Below are positions 46,665 through 53,857 of a stretch of 64,000 nt of DNA, one piece after another. Position numbers and translations under genes: made by a program. Each line of letters opens with the position of its first letter. The first letter of the stretch is position 1. The notes beneath the pieces are model-generated. The model searched no databases and was not told the DNA's origin. It saw only the letters and a list, made by a program, of their open reading frames with translations. Origin of the DNA: Clostridium tepidiprofundi DSM 19306 (GTDB lineage: Bacteria > Bacillota > Clostridia > Clostridiales > Clostridiaceae); NCBI RefSeq assembly GCF_001594005.1, contig NZ_LTBA01000001.1, forward strand, positions 186,001 to 250,000, given 5' to 3'.

Positions 46665-46991
46665 TTACACCTCCGTTTGTGCCTTATACAGTGTTTGTAA
46701 ACCACTAAGCTCTGCTTGTAATGCGTTCAGCATATCTCTAGCAGTTTTATACTCAACTTCTGCTAAATCCCTCTTAAACTTCTGCTCTGCAGTATTCCCA
46801 CGTGCTACGTCATTTACTAATGTAACTGGTAGTTTATTATCTCTTAAAAACATAATCTCTTTTGCAAGTGCTATCCTGTATTCTTTTTCAGCAGTTGCAT
46901 AAGCAACAGCATACTTATGCAACCTATTAACTCCTTCTTCTATACGTTTACTTGTGTTGTGTATTTCTTGTCCTATTTGCATCAACTCCAT
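46665..46991 (-). CDS. coiled-coil phage protein
   Basis: 108 residues, mostly helical: EIHNTSKRIEEGVNRLHKYA, LRDNKLPVTLVNDVARGNTA and KTARDMLNALQAELSGLQTL. The pattern is a common hypothetical family next to RusA in Firmicutes phages. Function unknown. Confidence 0.65.
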   Translation of the reverse strand: MELMQIGQEIHNTSKRIEEGVNRLHKYAVAYATAEKEYRIALAKEIMFLRDNKLPVTLVNDVARGNTAEQKFKRDLAEVEYKTARDMLNALQAELSGLQTLYKAQTEV

Positions 46992-46995
46992 GTAA

Positions 46996-47370
46996 TCACT
47001 CCACTCGTTCTATATAGATTTCTGTCCTCGGATTATTTCTGTCATAAAGCACTCTGCTGCCATCTACACTTTTAATAATTTTGTAATTATCATCCTTTAA
47101 TATCCCACAATCAACTAATACATCATGTGTAGCTTCCATTAAGTTCGTAAGATCTGTTTTTCTTCTGCTTGGCATATAATATATACATTTAACGTTCACT
47201 TCATAATCTATTGGTTCTTTCAATGGTTTTATATAGTAACTACACTCTTTTGCATAATGCTTGTATTGTTGACTAGGTGCTATAAACCTCCTGCCTGTTC
47301 TTTTATTTATAAGTATCTGCTGGCTATTTTTCTTAGTTATTGGAGCTATAGGAATTATTATTTTAATCAT
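46996..47370 (-). CDS. rusA: RusA-family Holliday junction resolvase
   Basis: 124 residues. The catalytic segment RRKTDLTNLMEATHDVLVDC with the conserved aspartates, followed by GILKDDNYKIIKSVDG, is typical of RusA. It resolves branched DNA before packaging and works with the RecT module. Overlaps the HNH gene by 1 nt. Confidence 0.93.
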   Translation of the reverse strand: MIKIIIPIAPITKKNSQQILINKRTGRRFIAPSQQYKHYAKECSYYIKPLKEPIDYEVNVKCIYYMPSRRKTDLTNLMEATHDVLVDCGILKDDNYKIIKSVDGSRVLYDRNNPRTEIYIERVE

Positions 47371-47663
47371 TAATAAATTCTACCTCCCATTTTCTCTCTT
47401 ACTTCTTTTTCGTTTAGTCCTTGTCTAAAATACTTTTCCTGTACTAACTTCTTTAACGCTAAATCTAATTTTCTATTTGAATGAATTTCATTGTGGCATT
47501 CTATGCAAACAGCTATACAACTTGTTAGTGTTTCATATTTCTGTCTTTTCCCTGTTCCACTCACTATGTGATGTAGCTGAAGCTTTTCCCCAAAGTACCT
47601 ATTACATACTTCACAGTATCCATTTGCTCTTTCCATTACAGCTGAATATATTTTTTTATTCAT
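47370..47663 (-). CDS. HNH endonuclease-like protein
   Basis: 97 residues: CEVCNRYFGEKLQLHHIVSG, then CIAVCIECHNEIHSN, a complete HNH core with two CxxC zinc knuckles. Unlike the terminase-linked HNH it lies in the early region beside rusA. Confidence 0.88.
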   Translation of the reverse strand: MNKKIYSAVMERANGYCEVCNRYFGEKLQLHHIVSGTGKRQKYETLTSCIAVCIECHNEIHSNRKLDLALKKLVQEKYFRQGLNEKEVREKMGGRIY

Positions 47664-47839
47664 AGTCCCATCTCCTTTGCTTTTTTATAGAGTAAATTCA
47701 ACTTGTCCTCACATGCTTTAATATCTATTGCAGCTATATCCATGTCTGTTTGATTTAAAGCATTATTAAATTTATTTTCTGCCAGCATGAGCTCGTCTTG
47801 TATCTGCCTTATTAAACTCTTTATGTTCTCACTATTCAT
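47660..47839 (-). CDS. small coiled-coil protein
   Basis: 59 residues: NIKSLIRQIQDELMLAENKF then AIDIKACEDKLNLLYKKAKE. GGAGAAAAG site. Overlaps the HNH start by 4 nt (ATGA). No known family. Confidence 0.6.
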   Translation of the reverse strand: MNSENIKSLIRQIQDELMLAENKFNNALNQTDMDIAAIDIKACEDKLNLLYKKAKEMGL

Positions 47840-47865
47840 AATCTTTTCTCCTTTCCTACTTGACT

Positions 47866-47907
47866 ATCATATGAGAATATTTTGTTGTGACTATATTCTC
47901 ATATGAT
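47866..47907. repeat. 15-bp perfect inverted repeat
   Basis: ATCATATGAGAATAT and its complement flank a 12-nt loop in the short gap between 47839 and 47935. No T-run follows on either strand. Confidence 0.7.
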
Positions 47908-47934
47908 GTTATTTCCTTTGTTAATACTTTATCC

Positions 47935-48174
47935 TTACCCCTCCAATTCTTCTAATCCTTTAATTTCAATCTCTCCGAATTTGGGACCTTCAAAAATAAT
48001 TTCACCCTTAATACCTTTTAATGCCAAGTCATTTATTAATTCGCCTGCGTATTCATCTTGTATTTCTAACTCTTCACAAATAATGTCCATATCTTGAAGT
48101 CTTACATCATCTGTTGTCTCTACAATTACCTCGTAATACTTTTTTTCTGTAAACCCAATCTTGAATTGCTTCAT
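47935..48174 (-). CDS. small acidic protein
   Basis: 79 residues, strongly acidic (DDVRLQDMDIICEELEIQDE; KGIKGEIIFEGPKFGEIEIK). AGGAGG site. Function unknown. A 10-bp hairpin precedes its site. Confidence 0.6.
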   Translation of the reverse strand: MKQFKIGFTEKKYYEVIVETTDDVRLQDMDIICEELEIQDEYAGELINDLALKGIKGEIIFEGPKFGEIEIKGLEELEG

Positions 48175-48189
48175 AATTTACCTCCTTTT

Positions 48190-48214
48190 AACTATCCGAT
48201 TTTTTCGGATAGTT
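48190..48214. repeat. 10-bp hairpin between PAPS-reductase-like gene and next gene
   Basis: AACTATCCGA and TCGGATAGTT close a 5-nt A/T loop. On the minus strand it is followed by AAAAGGAGG rather than T, so it is more likely a processing or mRNA-stability element than a terminator. Confidence 0.5.
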
Positions 48215-48221
48215 GTACTAC

Positions 48222-48947
48222 CTATAAATCAAAAATACTTACCTGATGTTCCTCTATAAATATTTCTTCCTTAAATCTTTGTTCTAACTGTTCCAATGTA
48301 TAGTCTAATCTGAATTTGTTCCAGCTTTTCTTATCCATTTCTTTGAGTTGTTCCCACAAAACTCTATGATATTTGTATAAACTCTTAAGTTCTTTTAATC
48401 CTTTCATTGGGCAACACCAACAACTTACTCTTCTAAATTGCTCATACAGTCCATCCCAATTAAACCCTTTGCTATAGCAATACTCTAAAGCTTGTTGTTC
48501 TGTAATTTTCCAGTCTATCAAGGGATATTTAATATTTTTCTCTTGGTTTTTATTTGCTCTATGTTTTTCATCCGCCGCTATCCCGTGATATTCAATAACT
48601 TTAAATCCTTGTTTTTCATAAGTTCTTAGATATCTTCTTGCAACATCTTTCTTAAGATATGAAGTACACCATCTGTTTCTCATATCTGGCCAGCCATAGC
48701 CGACCTTTCCATTCCTTTTCTTATGCTCTAACATCATATATTCGAAAGAATTTTCCGCTTTCAATACTGTTATAGATCTATTTATATACTTTTTTACTGC
48801 TGTTATATGGTCATACATAGCAGAAAACTCCATTCCGGTATCACAAAATATTATTTCATCTATTTGCATACCTTTTTCTGCCATCATTAGTAATATTGCT
48901 GTGCTATCTTTTCCACCACTAAAACTAACAATATGTTTTTCTTTCAC
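48222..48947 (-). CDS. PAPS reductase/ATP-pyrophosphatase family protein
   Basis: 241 residues, GTG start. The PP-loop motif IVSFSGGKDSTAILLMM, a CDTGMEF segment and the C-terminal cysteines RRVSCWCCPMKG are those of the phosphoadenosine phosphosulfate reductase superfamily found in many phages. True reduction of PAPS is unlikely in a phage; family members also activate sulfur or nucleotides in DNA/RNA modification. Preceded by the structured non-coding region 48948-49172. Confidence 0.85.
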   Translation of the reverse strand: MKEKHIVSFSGGKDSTAILLMMAEKGMQIDEIIFCDTGMEFSAMYDHITAVKKYINRSITVLKAENSFEYMMLEHKKRNGKVGYGWPDMRNRWCTSYLKKDVARRYLRTYEKQGFKVIEYHGIAADEKHRANKNQEKNIKYPLIDWKITEQQALEYCYSKGFNWDGLYEQFRRVSCWCCPMKGLKELKSLYKYHRVLWEQLKEMDKKSWNKFRLDYTLEQLEQRFKEEIFIEEHQVSIFDL

Positions 48948-49172
48948 CTTTCCACCTGCTTAGAATACATTTCATCTAAGCAGGTAACCTTTTAGGCTTC
49001 CCTTGCTCGTGTTGGTTAGACACTTACGCAACTATTCAAGGTTTTACGTTTTGTTAGCACACCCTCACGCCTTTTAAAACAAGACCAGCTTGTTAATGGT
49101 TCGATGATGCAACCTCAGGCTCGCAACCTAGTCTACTAGGATTGGAAAGGCTCCTATCATTTTGGTAAGACA
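48948..49172 (-). ncRNA. candidate structured RNA/leader, 225 nt without coding capacity
   Basis: Clearly richer in G and C than its surroundings and with no reading frame on either strand. On the minus strand, short hairpins follow one another: CCTAG-TAGA-CTAGG, GGTT...AACC, AACAAG-CTGGT-CTTGTT, then GTAA-AA-CCTT paired with AAGGTTAC enclosing TTGC/GCAA and GTGT/ACAC, and finally CCTGCTTAGA/TCTAAGCAGG, whose 3' arm touches the start-site region of the PAPS-reductase-like gene. I cannot match it to a known riboswitch. Confidence 0.55.
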
Positions 49173-49532
49173 TTAATACCCTTCCTCCTGTCTTCTGTAA
49201 TTCTCTTTATGTTTCTTAATGTATGCGTTCTCTATTTCATCTGCAGTGAATTTAAGTGTATTCGCTATGCTAAACATAAAGTGCATACAGTCTGCGTATT
49301 CGTCTAGTAATCTCTCTTTTGGCTCCATTCCTTTACTACTCCAATACTTAAAGCACCTAGTTGCATTTGCTAACTCGCTCACTTCCACTTGCAATGCTAA
49401 TAATCTATTTGCAAGAAACTCCATATCATTTCCATCAACTTGTGCTAGCCCTTCTTCGGTTGTGTTGAACTGCATATCCACTATATACTGGTCCAGTTCT
49501 TCTTGCATTTTTAAAAGTTCCTTAATCTCCAC
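49173..49532 (-). CDS. dimeric dUTPase / MazG-like NTP pyrophosphohydrolase
   Basis: 119 residues, all-alpha. Metal-binding motifs EVSELANATRCFKYW and LLDEYADCMHFMF are those of the dimeric dUTPase family. It removes dUTP during phage replication. GTG start 49532 lies just after GGAGG at the end of the preceding gene. Confidence 0.85.
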   Translation of the reverse strand: MEIKELLKMQEELDQYIVDMQFNTTEEGLAQVDGNDMEFLANRLLALQVEVSELANATRCFKYWSSKGMEPKERLLDEYADCMHFMFSIANTLKFTADEIENAYIKKHKENYRRQEEGY

Positions 49533-49534
49533 TT

Positions 49535-49714
49535 TTATTTACCTCCTATAAACATTTTTATAAACTCTTTATGCCCTACATTATGCCTTATACACGCTTC
49601 TTCTATTGCTTGTCCTAAAACTTCCTCATAGCTTTTATTCTGTTCGTCCGCAAGCTGATACGCTAATGCCACTGCAGTATTTATAATTCTTCTCCTAAGA
49701 GATGACTTATCCAT
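49535..49714 (-). CDS. uncharacterised small protein
   Basis: 59 residues: SSLRRRIINTAVALAYQLAD then NKSYEEVLGQAIEEACIRHN. Helical. It immediately precedes the dUTPase and shares coupling with it. No family recognised. Confidence 0.6.
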   Translation of the reverse strand: MDKSSLRRRIINTAVALAYQLADEQNKSYEEVLGQAIEEACIRHNVGHKEFIKMFIGGK

Positions 49715-49931
49715 TTACTTTCACATCCTTTATTTCTAAGCATTCGAGGTCTACCCAATTAAAACTTTCTCTCCATATTCCAATATCAATTGTAAAAAAA
49801 TTTTCATTTGCAAATATTACTTTTCCTTTGTAGTTTATCTTTTTCTTAAACCAAGAAGGGTGAAAATTAAAAGATACTTTATCCCCTACATTGAATATTT
49901 TTCTATTCTTTGCCCCATTTCTTGCTATCAT
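49707..49931 (-). CDS. small SH3-like protein
   Basis: 74 residues: RKIFNVGDKVSFNFHPSWFK, KGKVIFANENFFTIDIG. The VGDKVSF...GKVI pattern suggests a small beta-barrel (SH3/Tudor-like). Function unknown. Confidence 0.55.
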   Translation of the reverse strand: MIARNGAKNRKIFNVGDKVSFNFHPSWFKKKINYKGKVIFANENFFTIDIGIWRESFNWVDLECLEIKDVKVNG

Positions 49932-49956
49932 ATCTTTGTACCTCCAACTAAATTAA

Positions 49957-50148
49957 TTAATCCTCTCCTATTAATTGCTTATAGGTTGTAATATATCTTG
50001 ATATTCTTTCTAATTCATATTTAACTACTGGCACTGTGATTTCATTATGAAAAGCTATATCTTTAGTTAAATCATCAATGTCTTTTTCTACGCTTAATAT
50101 TAATAATTTATAGTCATGTTCTTTATTCCCATTTAACCCTTCCATCAT
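49957..50148 (-). CDS. uncharacterised small protein
   Basis: 63 residues, helical: KLLILSVEKDIDDLTKDIAF then YELERISRYITTYKQLIGED. GGAGG site. No family recognised. Confidence 0.55.
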   Translation of the reverse strand: MMEGLNGNKEHDYKLLILSVEKDIDDLTKDIAFHNEITVPVVKYELERISRYITTYKQLIGED

Positions 50149-50161
50149 TACCCTCCTTTAA

Positions 50162-50335
50162 TTAATTTTCTTTTTCACTTTCTTCTGCTTCTTTATACCA
50201 TTCACTTATGCCTTCTTCAAAGCTGAAACACTTGCCATTTTTATCAAGGCAAACTAGCTTTTCTTTCATATTCAAAGTACACATATCTTCCCAGTAATAC
50301 TTGCATTTATCATTTTGGCAATGTATAAATCCCAT
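50162..50335 (-). CDS. cysteine-rich small protein
   Basis: 57 residues with five cysteines (IHCQNDKCKYYWEDMCTLNM; KLVCLDKNGKCFSFEEGISE), a possible metal-binding knuckle. GGTGATTAA region upstream. A pattern common to early regions of Firmicutes phages. Confidence 0.55.
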   Translation of the reverse strand: MGFIHCQNDKCKYYWEDMCTLNMKEKLVCLDKNGKCFSFEEGISEWYKEAEESEKEN

Positions 50336-50364
50336 TTAATCACCTTCTATTTTATTTTTAAAAA

Positions 50365-50769
50365 CTAAAATGGTATGTCCTCATCATCCACCGGTGTTAC
50401 ATCCGGACCATAATCAAAATTATTATTCTCGTTTTCATTGCTAGCCTGCTTATTTCCGTAATCCAAAAACTGCACTTCATCAGCTACTACCTCAGTAACA
50501 TATCTTCTCGTTCCATCCTTAGCCTCATAGCTTCTAGTCTGTATTCTTCCGCTAATACCTATAAGTCTTCCTTTGCTCATGTAATTAGCCGTGTTTTCTG
50601 CTATCTTCCCCCATACAACAACAGGAATAAAATCTGCTTCGGGTTGCCCTTCCTTCTTGAACCTTCTATCAACTGCAATTGTAAAAGTGGTAACTGCTGT
50701 TCCACTACCTGGAATAAATCGTAAATCCGGGTCTTTAGTTAGTCTACCAATTAACACTACTTTATTCAT
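50365..50769 (-). CDS. ssb: single-stranded DNA-binding protein
   Basis: 134 residues. OB-fold start [20 protein letters not shown], then [20 protein letters not shown], a linker rich in Asn and Glu, and the acidic tail DEDIPF that recruits partner proteins. It serves phage replication and RecT-mediated recombination. Confidence 0.96.
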   Translation of the reverse strand: MNKVVLIGRLTKDPDLRFIPGSGTAVTTFTIAVDRRFKKEGQPEADFIPVVVWGKIAENTANYMSKGRLIGISGRIQTRSYEAKDGTRRYVTEVVADEVQFLDYGNKQASNENENNNFDYGPDVTPVDDEDIPF

Positions 50770-50773
50770 TTTA

Positions 50774-51493
50774 TTACTCCTCTCTTAATCTATAATTATT
50801 TTCTTTTCCTTCTATCTGCACTATATATTTTTTGCACATTTCATATATTCTACTTCCAACTGCTTCATCAAAATTTAGTAGACGTTCTATCGTAAATTCT
50901 GAACTAACTATTATCGGTAAATAGTTTAAATATCTATAATTAACTATCTCGAACATTATATTTATATCTGATTCTGTAATCTTGCCTTTATATAAATCGT
51001 CTATAAGTAACACTTTTGCTGTTTGGTATTTGCTTAGTTGTTTTGCATAGTATTCTTTATCTAACATGTTTTGCTTTATAGAAGTAATTACATCTCTGTA
51101 TGGCATGTAGACTACTGATATTCTCTTTTTTTCTAAAAAATTAACTGCCAAAGCTAAACTTAAATGAGTTTTTCCACTACCAACTTGTCCTAGAAATGCT
51201 ATGCTATTATGTCTATCCTTTTTAATATTCTCGAAATCCTTGTAATATTTTATTGCTGTATCTTTTGCGTATTTCGTTATGTCATTATATATCTTATAGC
51301 TGCTGAAAGTTTGTTTAGCCTGTTCGGGATTTATACCAGCTTTTATCCATATTTTTTTAGCAATCTCGATTTCTTGGCATTTGCATCTTTGCATAATTGG
51401 TTGGCTACCTTCTACTTCTTTGATTATAAAGCCAGTATCTTTGCATACAGGGCACTTATATAAGTTCTTTCTCGAGTTCTGCTCGTTCTTCAT
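50774..51493 (-). CDS. DnaC-like helicase loader ATPase
   Basis: About 239 residues from ATG 51493. A zinc-binding N-terminus ([23 protein letters not shown]), Walker [19 protein letters not shown] and Walker [11 protein letters not shown] longer in-frame start at 51583 would put 90 more nt inside the rep gene; neither start has a clear site, so coupling to the upstream gene is likely. It loads the host helicase at the phage origin. Confidence 0.88.
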   Translation of the reverse strand: MKNEQNSRKNLYKCPVCKDTGFIIKEVEGSQPIMQRCKCQEIEIAKKIWIKAGINPEQAKQTFSSYKIYNDITKYAKDTAIKYYKDFENIKKDRHNSIAFLGQVGSGKTHLSLALAVNFLEKKRISVVYMPYRDVITSIKQNMLDKEYYAKQLSKYQTAKVLLIDDLYKGKITESDINIMFEIVNYRYLNYLPIIVSSEFTIERLLNFDEAVGSRIYEMCKKYIVQIEGKENNYRLREE

Positions 51494-52229
51494 CTGTGAG
51501 TTCAATAGATTTTTGTGGTTTAAATCCTGCCCACTTTCCCTTACTTTCGCCAGTATTCTGTCTAGCGCCTCCACGTTTTGCACCTTCTTTCTTTTGCTTA
51601 ATACCGTTTGCTTTCCAGTTCTCTAATATACCTTTAACGTAATTGTAGTTATGCTTTCCATTTTCATCTGCAACTTCTGCTGCTTTCATTACCCATTCTT
51701 TGCTATAGATTTCAACATCTACTGCAATCTTTTCTAGCAAGTTAAGACTAATTAAGAAATTACATTTTTCAAAATGTTTAAATACTTCAACATTGCTCTT
51801 ATTACTACAACTACTACTATATTCATTATTTAGTTTATTTCTTTTATTAGTTAGTTCATTATTTAGTAGTATGCGATTTTCCGTTTTCGGTTTTCCCGTT
51901 TTCGGATTATCCGTTTTTGGAAAATCGCATTTCGGTAATTCATATATCACATATTCATACCCTTTAAATTTACCGTTTTCATCTCTTAGTCTTTCTCTTG
52001 TTATATATCCAGCATTCATCAATTCTTTTAGCCCTGTTCGTACAGAAGCAATTCCGTCTGTACTATGTTCTGCGATTTCTTCCTCGTAGAATTGCCAATC
52101 GTCTGGTCTACTAAGGCAATAACTTAATATTCCTTTAGCTTTATAGCTTAATCTATTGTCGTAAATTCCATATTTATTAAGCATTACGTAAGGATTATTT
52201 TTATCTTTATGCACTCTATAAACTGCCAA
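51456..52229 (-). CDS. phage replisome organizer (replication initiator) with internal origin
   Basis: About 257 residues from TTG 52229 (GGTGG 5 nt upstream; the frame extends to 52265 without a site). AVYRVHKDKNNPYVMLNKYG and KAKGILSYCLSRPDDWQFYE are typical of replisome organizer/N-terminal winged-helix proteins. The middle carries the repeats PKTDNPKTGKPKTENR, encoded by 15-bp iterons (51881-51935), probably the origin. The C-terminus is DnaD-like. Confidence 0.85.
   Translation of the reverse strand: MAVYRVHKDKNNPYVMLNKYGIYDNRLSYKAKGILSYCLSRPDDWQFYEEEIAEHSTDGIASVRTGLKELMNAGYITRERLRDENGKFKGYEYVIYELPKCDFPKTDNPKTGKPKTENRILLNNELTNKRNKLNNEYSSSCSNKSNVEVFKHFEKCNFLISLNLLEKIAVDVEIYSKEWVMKAAEVADENGKHNYNYVKGILENWKANGIKQKKEGAKRGGARQNTGESKGKWAGFKPQKSIELTDEERAELEKELI
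51881..51935. repeat. 15-bp iterons, candidate phage origin of replication
   Basis: CCGTTTTCGG starts at 51881 and 51896, CCGTTTTTGG at 51911 and a degenerate copy at 51926, exact 15-bp spacing. An AT-rich stretch (51830-51870) lies beside it. Replisome organizer genes often contain the phage origin. Confidence 0.65.
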
Positions 52230-52300
52230 AATACCACCTTCCACTACATTTTTTCTAACACGCATACACTTGTAAAAATGTGTAATGCATGTTAGAATAG

Positions 52301-52328
52301 GGTTAAGAGCTTTGCCGAGCTCTCAACC
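52301..52328 (-). repeat. hairpin in the leader of the replisome organizer gene
   Basis: GGTTGAGAGCT pairs with AGCTCTTAACC (one G-U) across 6 nt within the 139-nt gap before rep. A second small hairpin (GTGCCCTC...) lies upstream. No T-run, so it may control rep translation rather than terminate. Confidence 0.45.
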
Positions 52329-52404
52329 GAATAAAGTTTTAGTTTTTAGTGTCCTTATGCGAGGGCACTTTGTTAGTTATGGGCTTGTTCTTCAGTTATC
52401 ATAC

Positions 52405-53133
52405 TTACACCTCCAATTCTATCTCTAAACCTTTATTAGCAATATAAACTGGCTTACCAGTAAACTTTTCAACTTCTGTTTTAAACCCCACAGCGTTACT
52501 ATTTCTATCGCTTAAATGTATAAGTATTATTTCTTTCACTGCCTTCACGTCTGTAGCGTTTAAAAAGCCTTTTACATTTGCTAGCGAAAAATGAGATTTC
52601 AAAAGTCTATTCTTTAAGCTGTTTGGTATTAATCCTTGTTCTAAGTTTTCTTTCAATATTTCATCCGAGTAATTACATTCGACTAAAATATGATTTAAGT
52701 CATGGAATTTATATTTGCAGTAATAACTATCAGTGATGAATAGCAAATTCCCTATCTCTTTGTGATAGATTAAAAAGCCTAAAGGTTCTGCAGCATCATG
52801 CTGTGTTTCGAACGGAAGTATTATAAAACTCCCTATTTTAGTTACCTTCTCACTTTCTAATAGTTTTACTCTGTATCCAGTAACCCCACAAGTTTCTGCT
52901 GTTCCTTTGCTCGTATAGATATCTATTCCGTTCTTCATTAAGTCCTGTATCGCTTTAGAATGGTCCTTATGCTCATGGCTGACCAAACACCCTACCACCT
53001 TGTTTAAATAAAAATTTAAGCCTTTTAAGATTTTCTTGTAAGATATTCCGCATTCCAATATTAAAGTTTCTTCTTTTCCTTGGAGTAAATAGCAATTTCC
53101 GCTACTGCCACTCCATAACACTTTTAATTTCAT
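52405..53133 (-). CDS. MBL-fold metallohydrolase (YycJ-like)
   Basis: 242 residues. KVLWSGSSGNCYLLQGKEET, the metal motif SHEHKDHSKAIQD, LLFITDSYYCKYKF and LIHLSDRNSN match the WalJ/YycJ branch of the MBL fold. In phage recombination modules such proteins lie after RecT and may act as exonucleases or RNases. Starts just after recT. Confidence 0.85.
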   Translation of the reverse strand: MKLKVLWSGSSGNCYLLQGKEETLILECGISYKKILKGLNFYLNKVVGCLVSHEHKDHSKAIQDLMKNGIDIYTSKGTAETCGVTGYRVKLLESEKVTKIGSFIILPFETQHDAAEPLGFLIYHKEIGNLLFITDSYYCKYKFHDLNHILVECNYSDEILKENLEQGLIPNSLKNRLLKSHFSLANVKGFLNATDVKAVKEIILIHLSDRNSNAVGFKTEVEKFTGKPVYIANKGLEIELEV

Positions 53134-53134
53134 C

Positions 53135-53857
53135 TTAGAATCCTGGCCCTTCCACTATTGTTTGCTCGGCTTTTGTCTCTTCCTCCGATTCAACATCTAT
53201 CACTTCTTTATTGTCTATATCTATGCTTAAAGGTTTCGAATTTGCTTTTTCGTTAATTTCTTCTTGAACTTCATTTTCGACCGCAACATCAACAACAGCA
53301 TTAGTTTCTTCTTCCATGTATAACGCTCCTAAATCCACAGGGAAAGCTTCTCTTAATGCCTGTACTATTGCAACCTTACGTATCATGGTTTTAGGCATTT
53401 TCTTCCACGTCGATTGTCCTCTGTTGTATTCTTCAAAGCTTACTTTTGAGACATAAGGATACTTTCTATCTTTTCTATAAACCTCGGCCCATGCTCCTAA
53501 TAGAATATCACCTTTTAAAGTAAAGCTTCCTTCAACTTCAATAATATCATTTCCTCTTTGAACAATAAGTCCAGCCCTCATTCCATCGAAATTATGATTA
53601 GCTTCTGCTTTTTTCATATAAGCCTCTTTGCTAGTAATTATTTGTGCAGGAGAACCTTTGAACTTAACCAAGTATGCTTCATTCAAAAATGGATTTAACT
53701 TTTGATATCTACAAAGATTGATAAACATTACAACTTCTTGATCTGTAACAGTATCATTTCCTTTTGTCAAATATTTTTTGACTGTATTGCCTGTAAGCTT
53801 CACTTCCTCACCATTAACTATAAAACTACATTCTTTTGTCATTAATTCATTCGCCAA
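53135..53857 (-). CDS. recT: RecT single-strand annealing protein
   Basis: 240 residues, TTG start with GAGGGG. Core RecT segments: INLCRYQKLNPFLNEAYLVK, IITSKEAYMKKAEANHNFDG, WKKMPKTMIRKVAIVQALRE. The acidic C-terminus is typical. It anneals single strands during phage recombination together with ssb and rusA. Confidence 0.95.
   Translation of the reverse strand: MANELMTKECSFIVNGEEVKLTGNTVKKYLTKGNDTVTDQEVVMFINLCRYQKLNPFLNEAYLVKFKGSPAQIITSKEAYMKKAEANHNFDGMRAGLIVQRGNDIIEVEGSFTLKGDILLGAWAEVYRKDRKYPYVSKVSFEEYNRGQSTWKKMPKTMIRKVAIVQALREAFPVDLGALYMEEETNAVVDVAVENEVQEEINEKANSKPLSIDIDNKEVIDVESEEETKAEQTIVEGPGF

Noticed and set aside
48948..49172. tRNA gene
   Set aside because: A GGTTCGAT stretch recalls a T-arm, but no acceptor, D-arm or anticodon arm can be formed around it.
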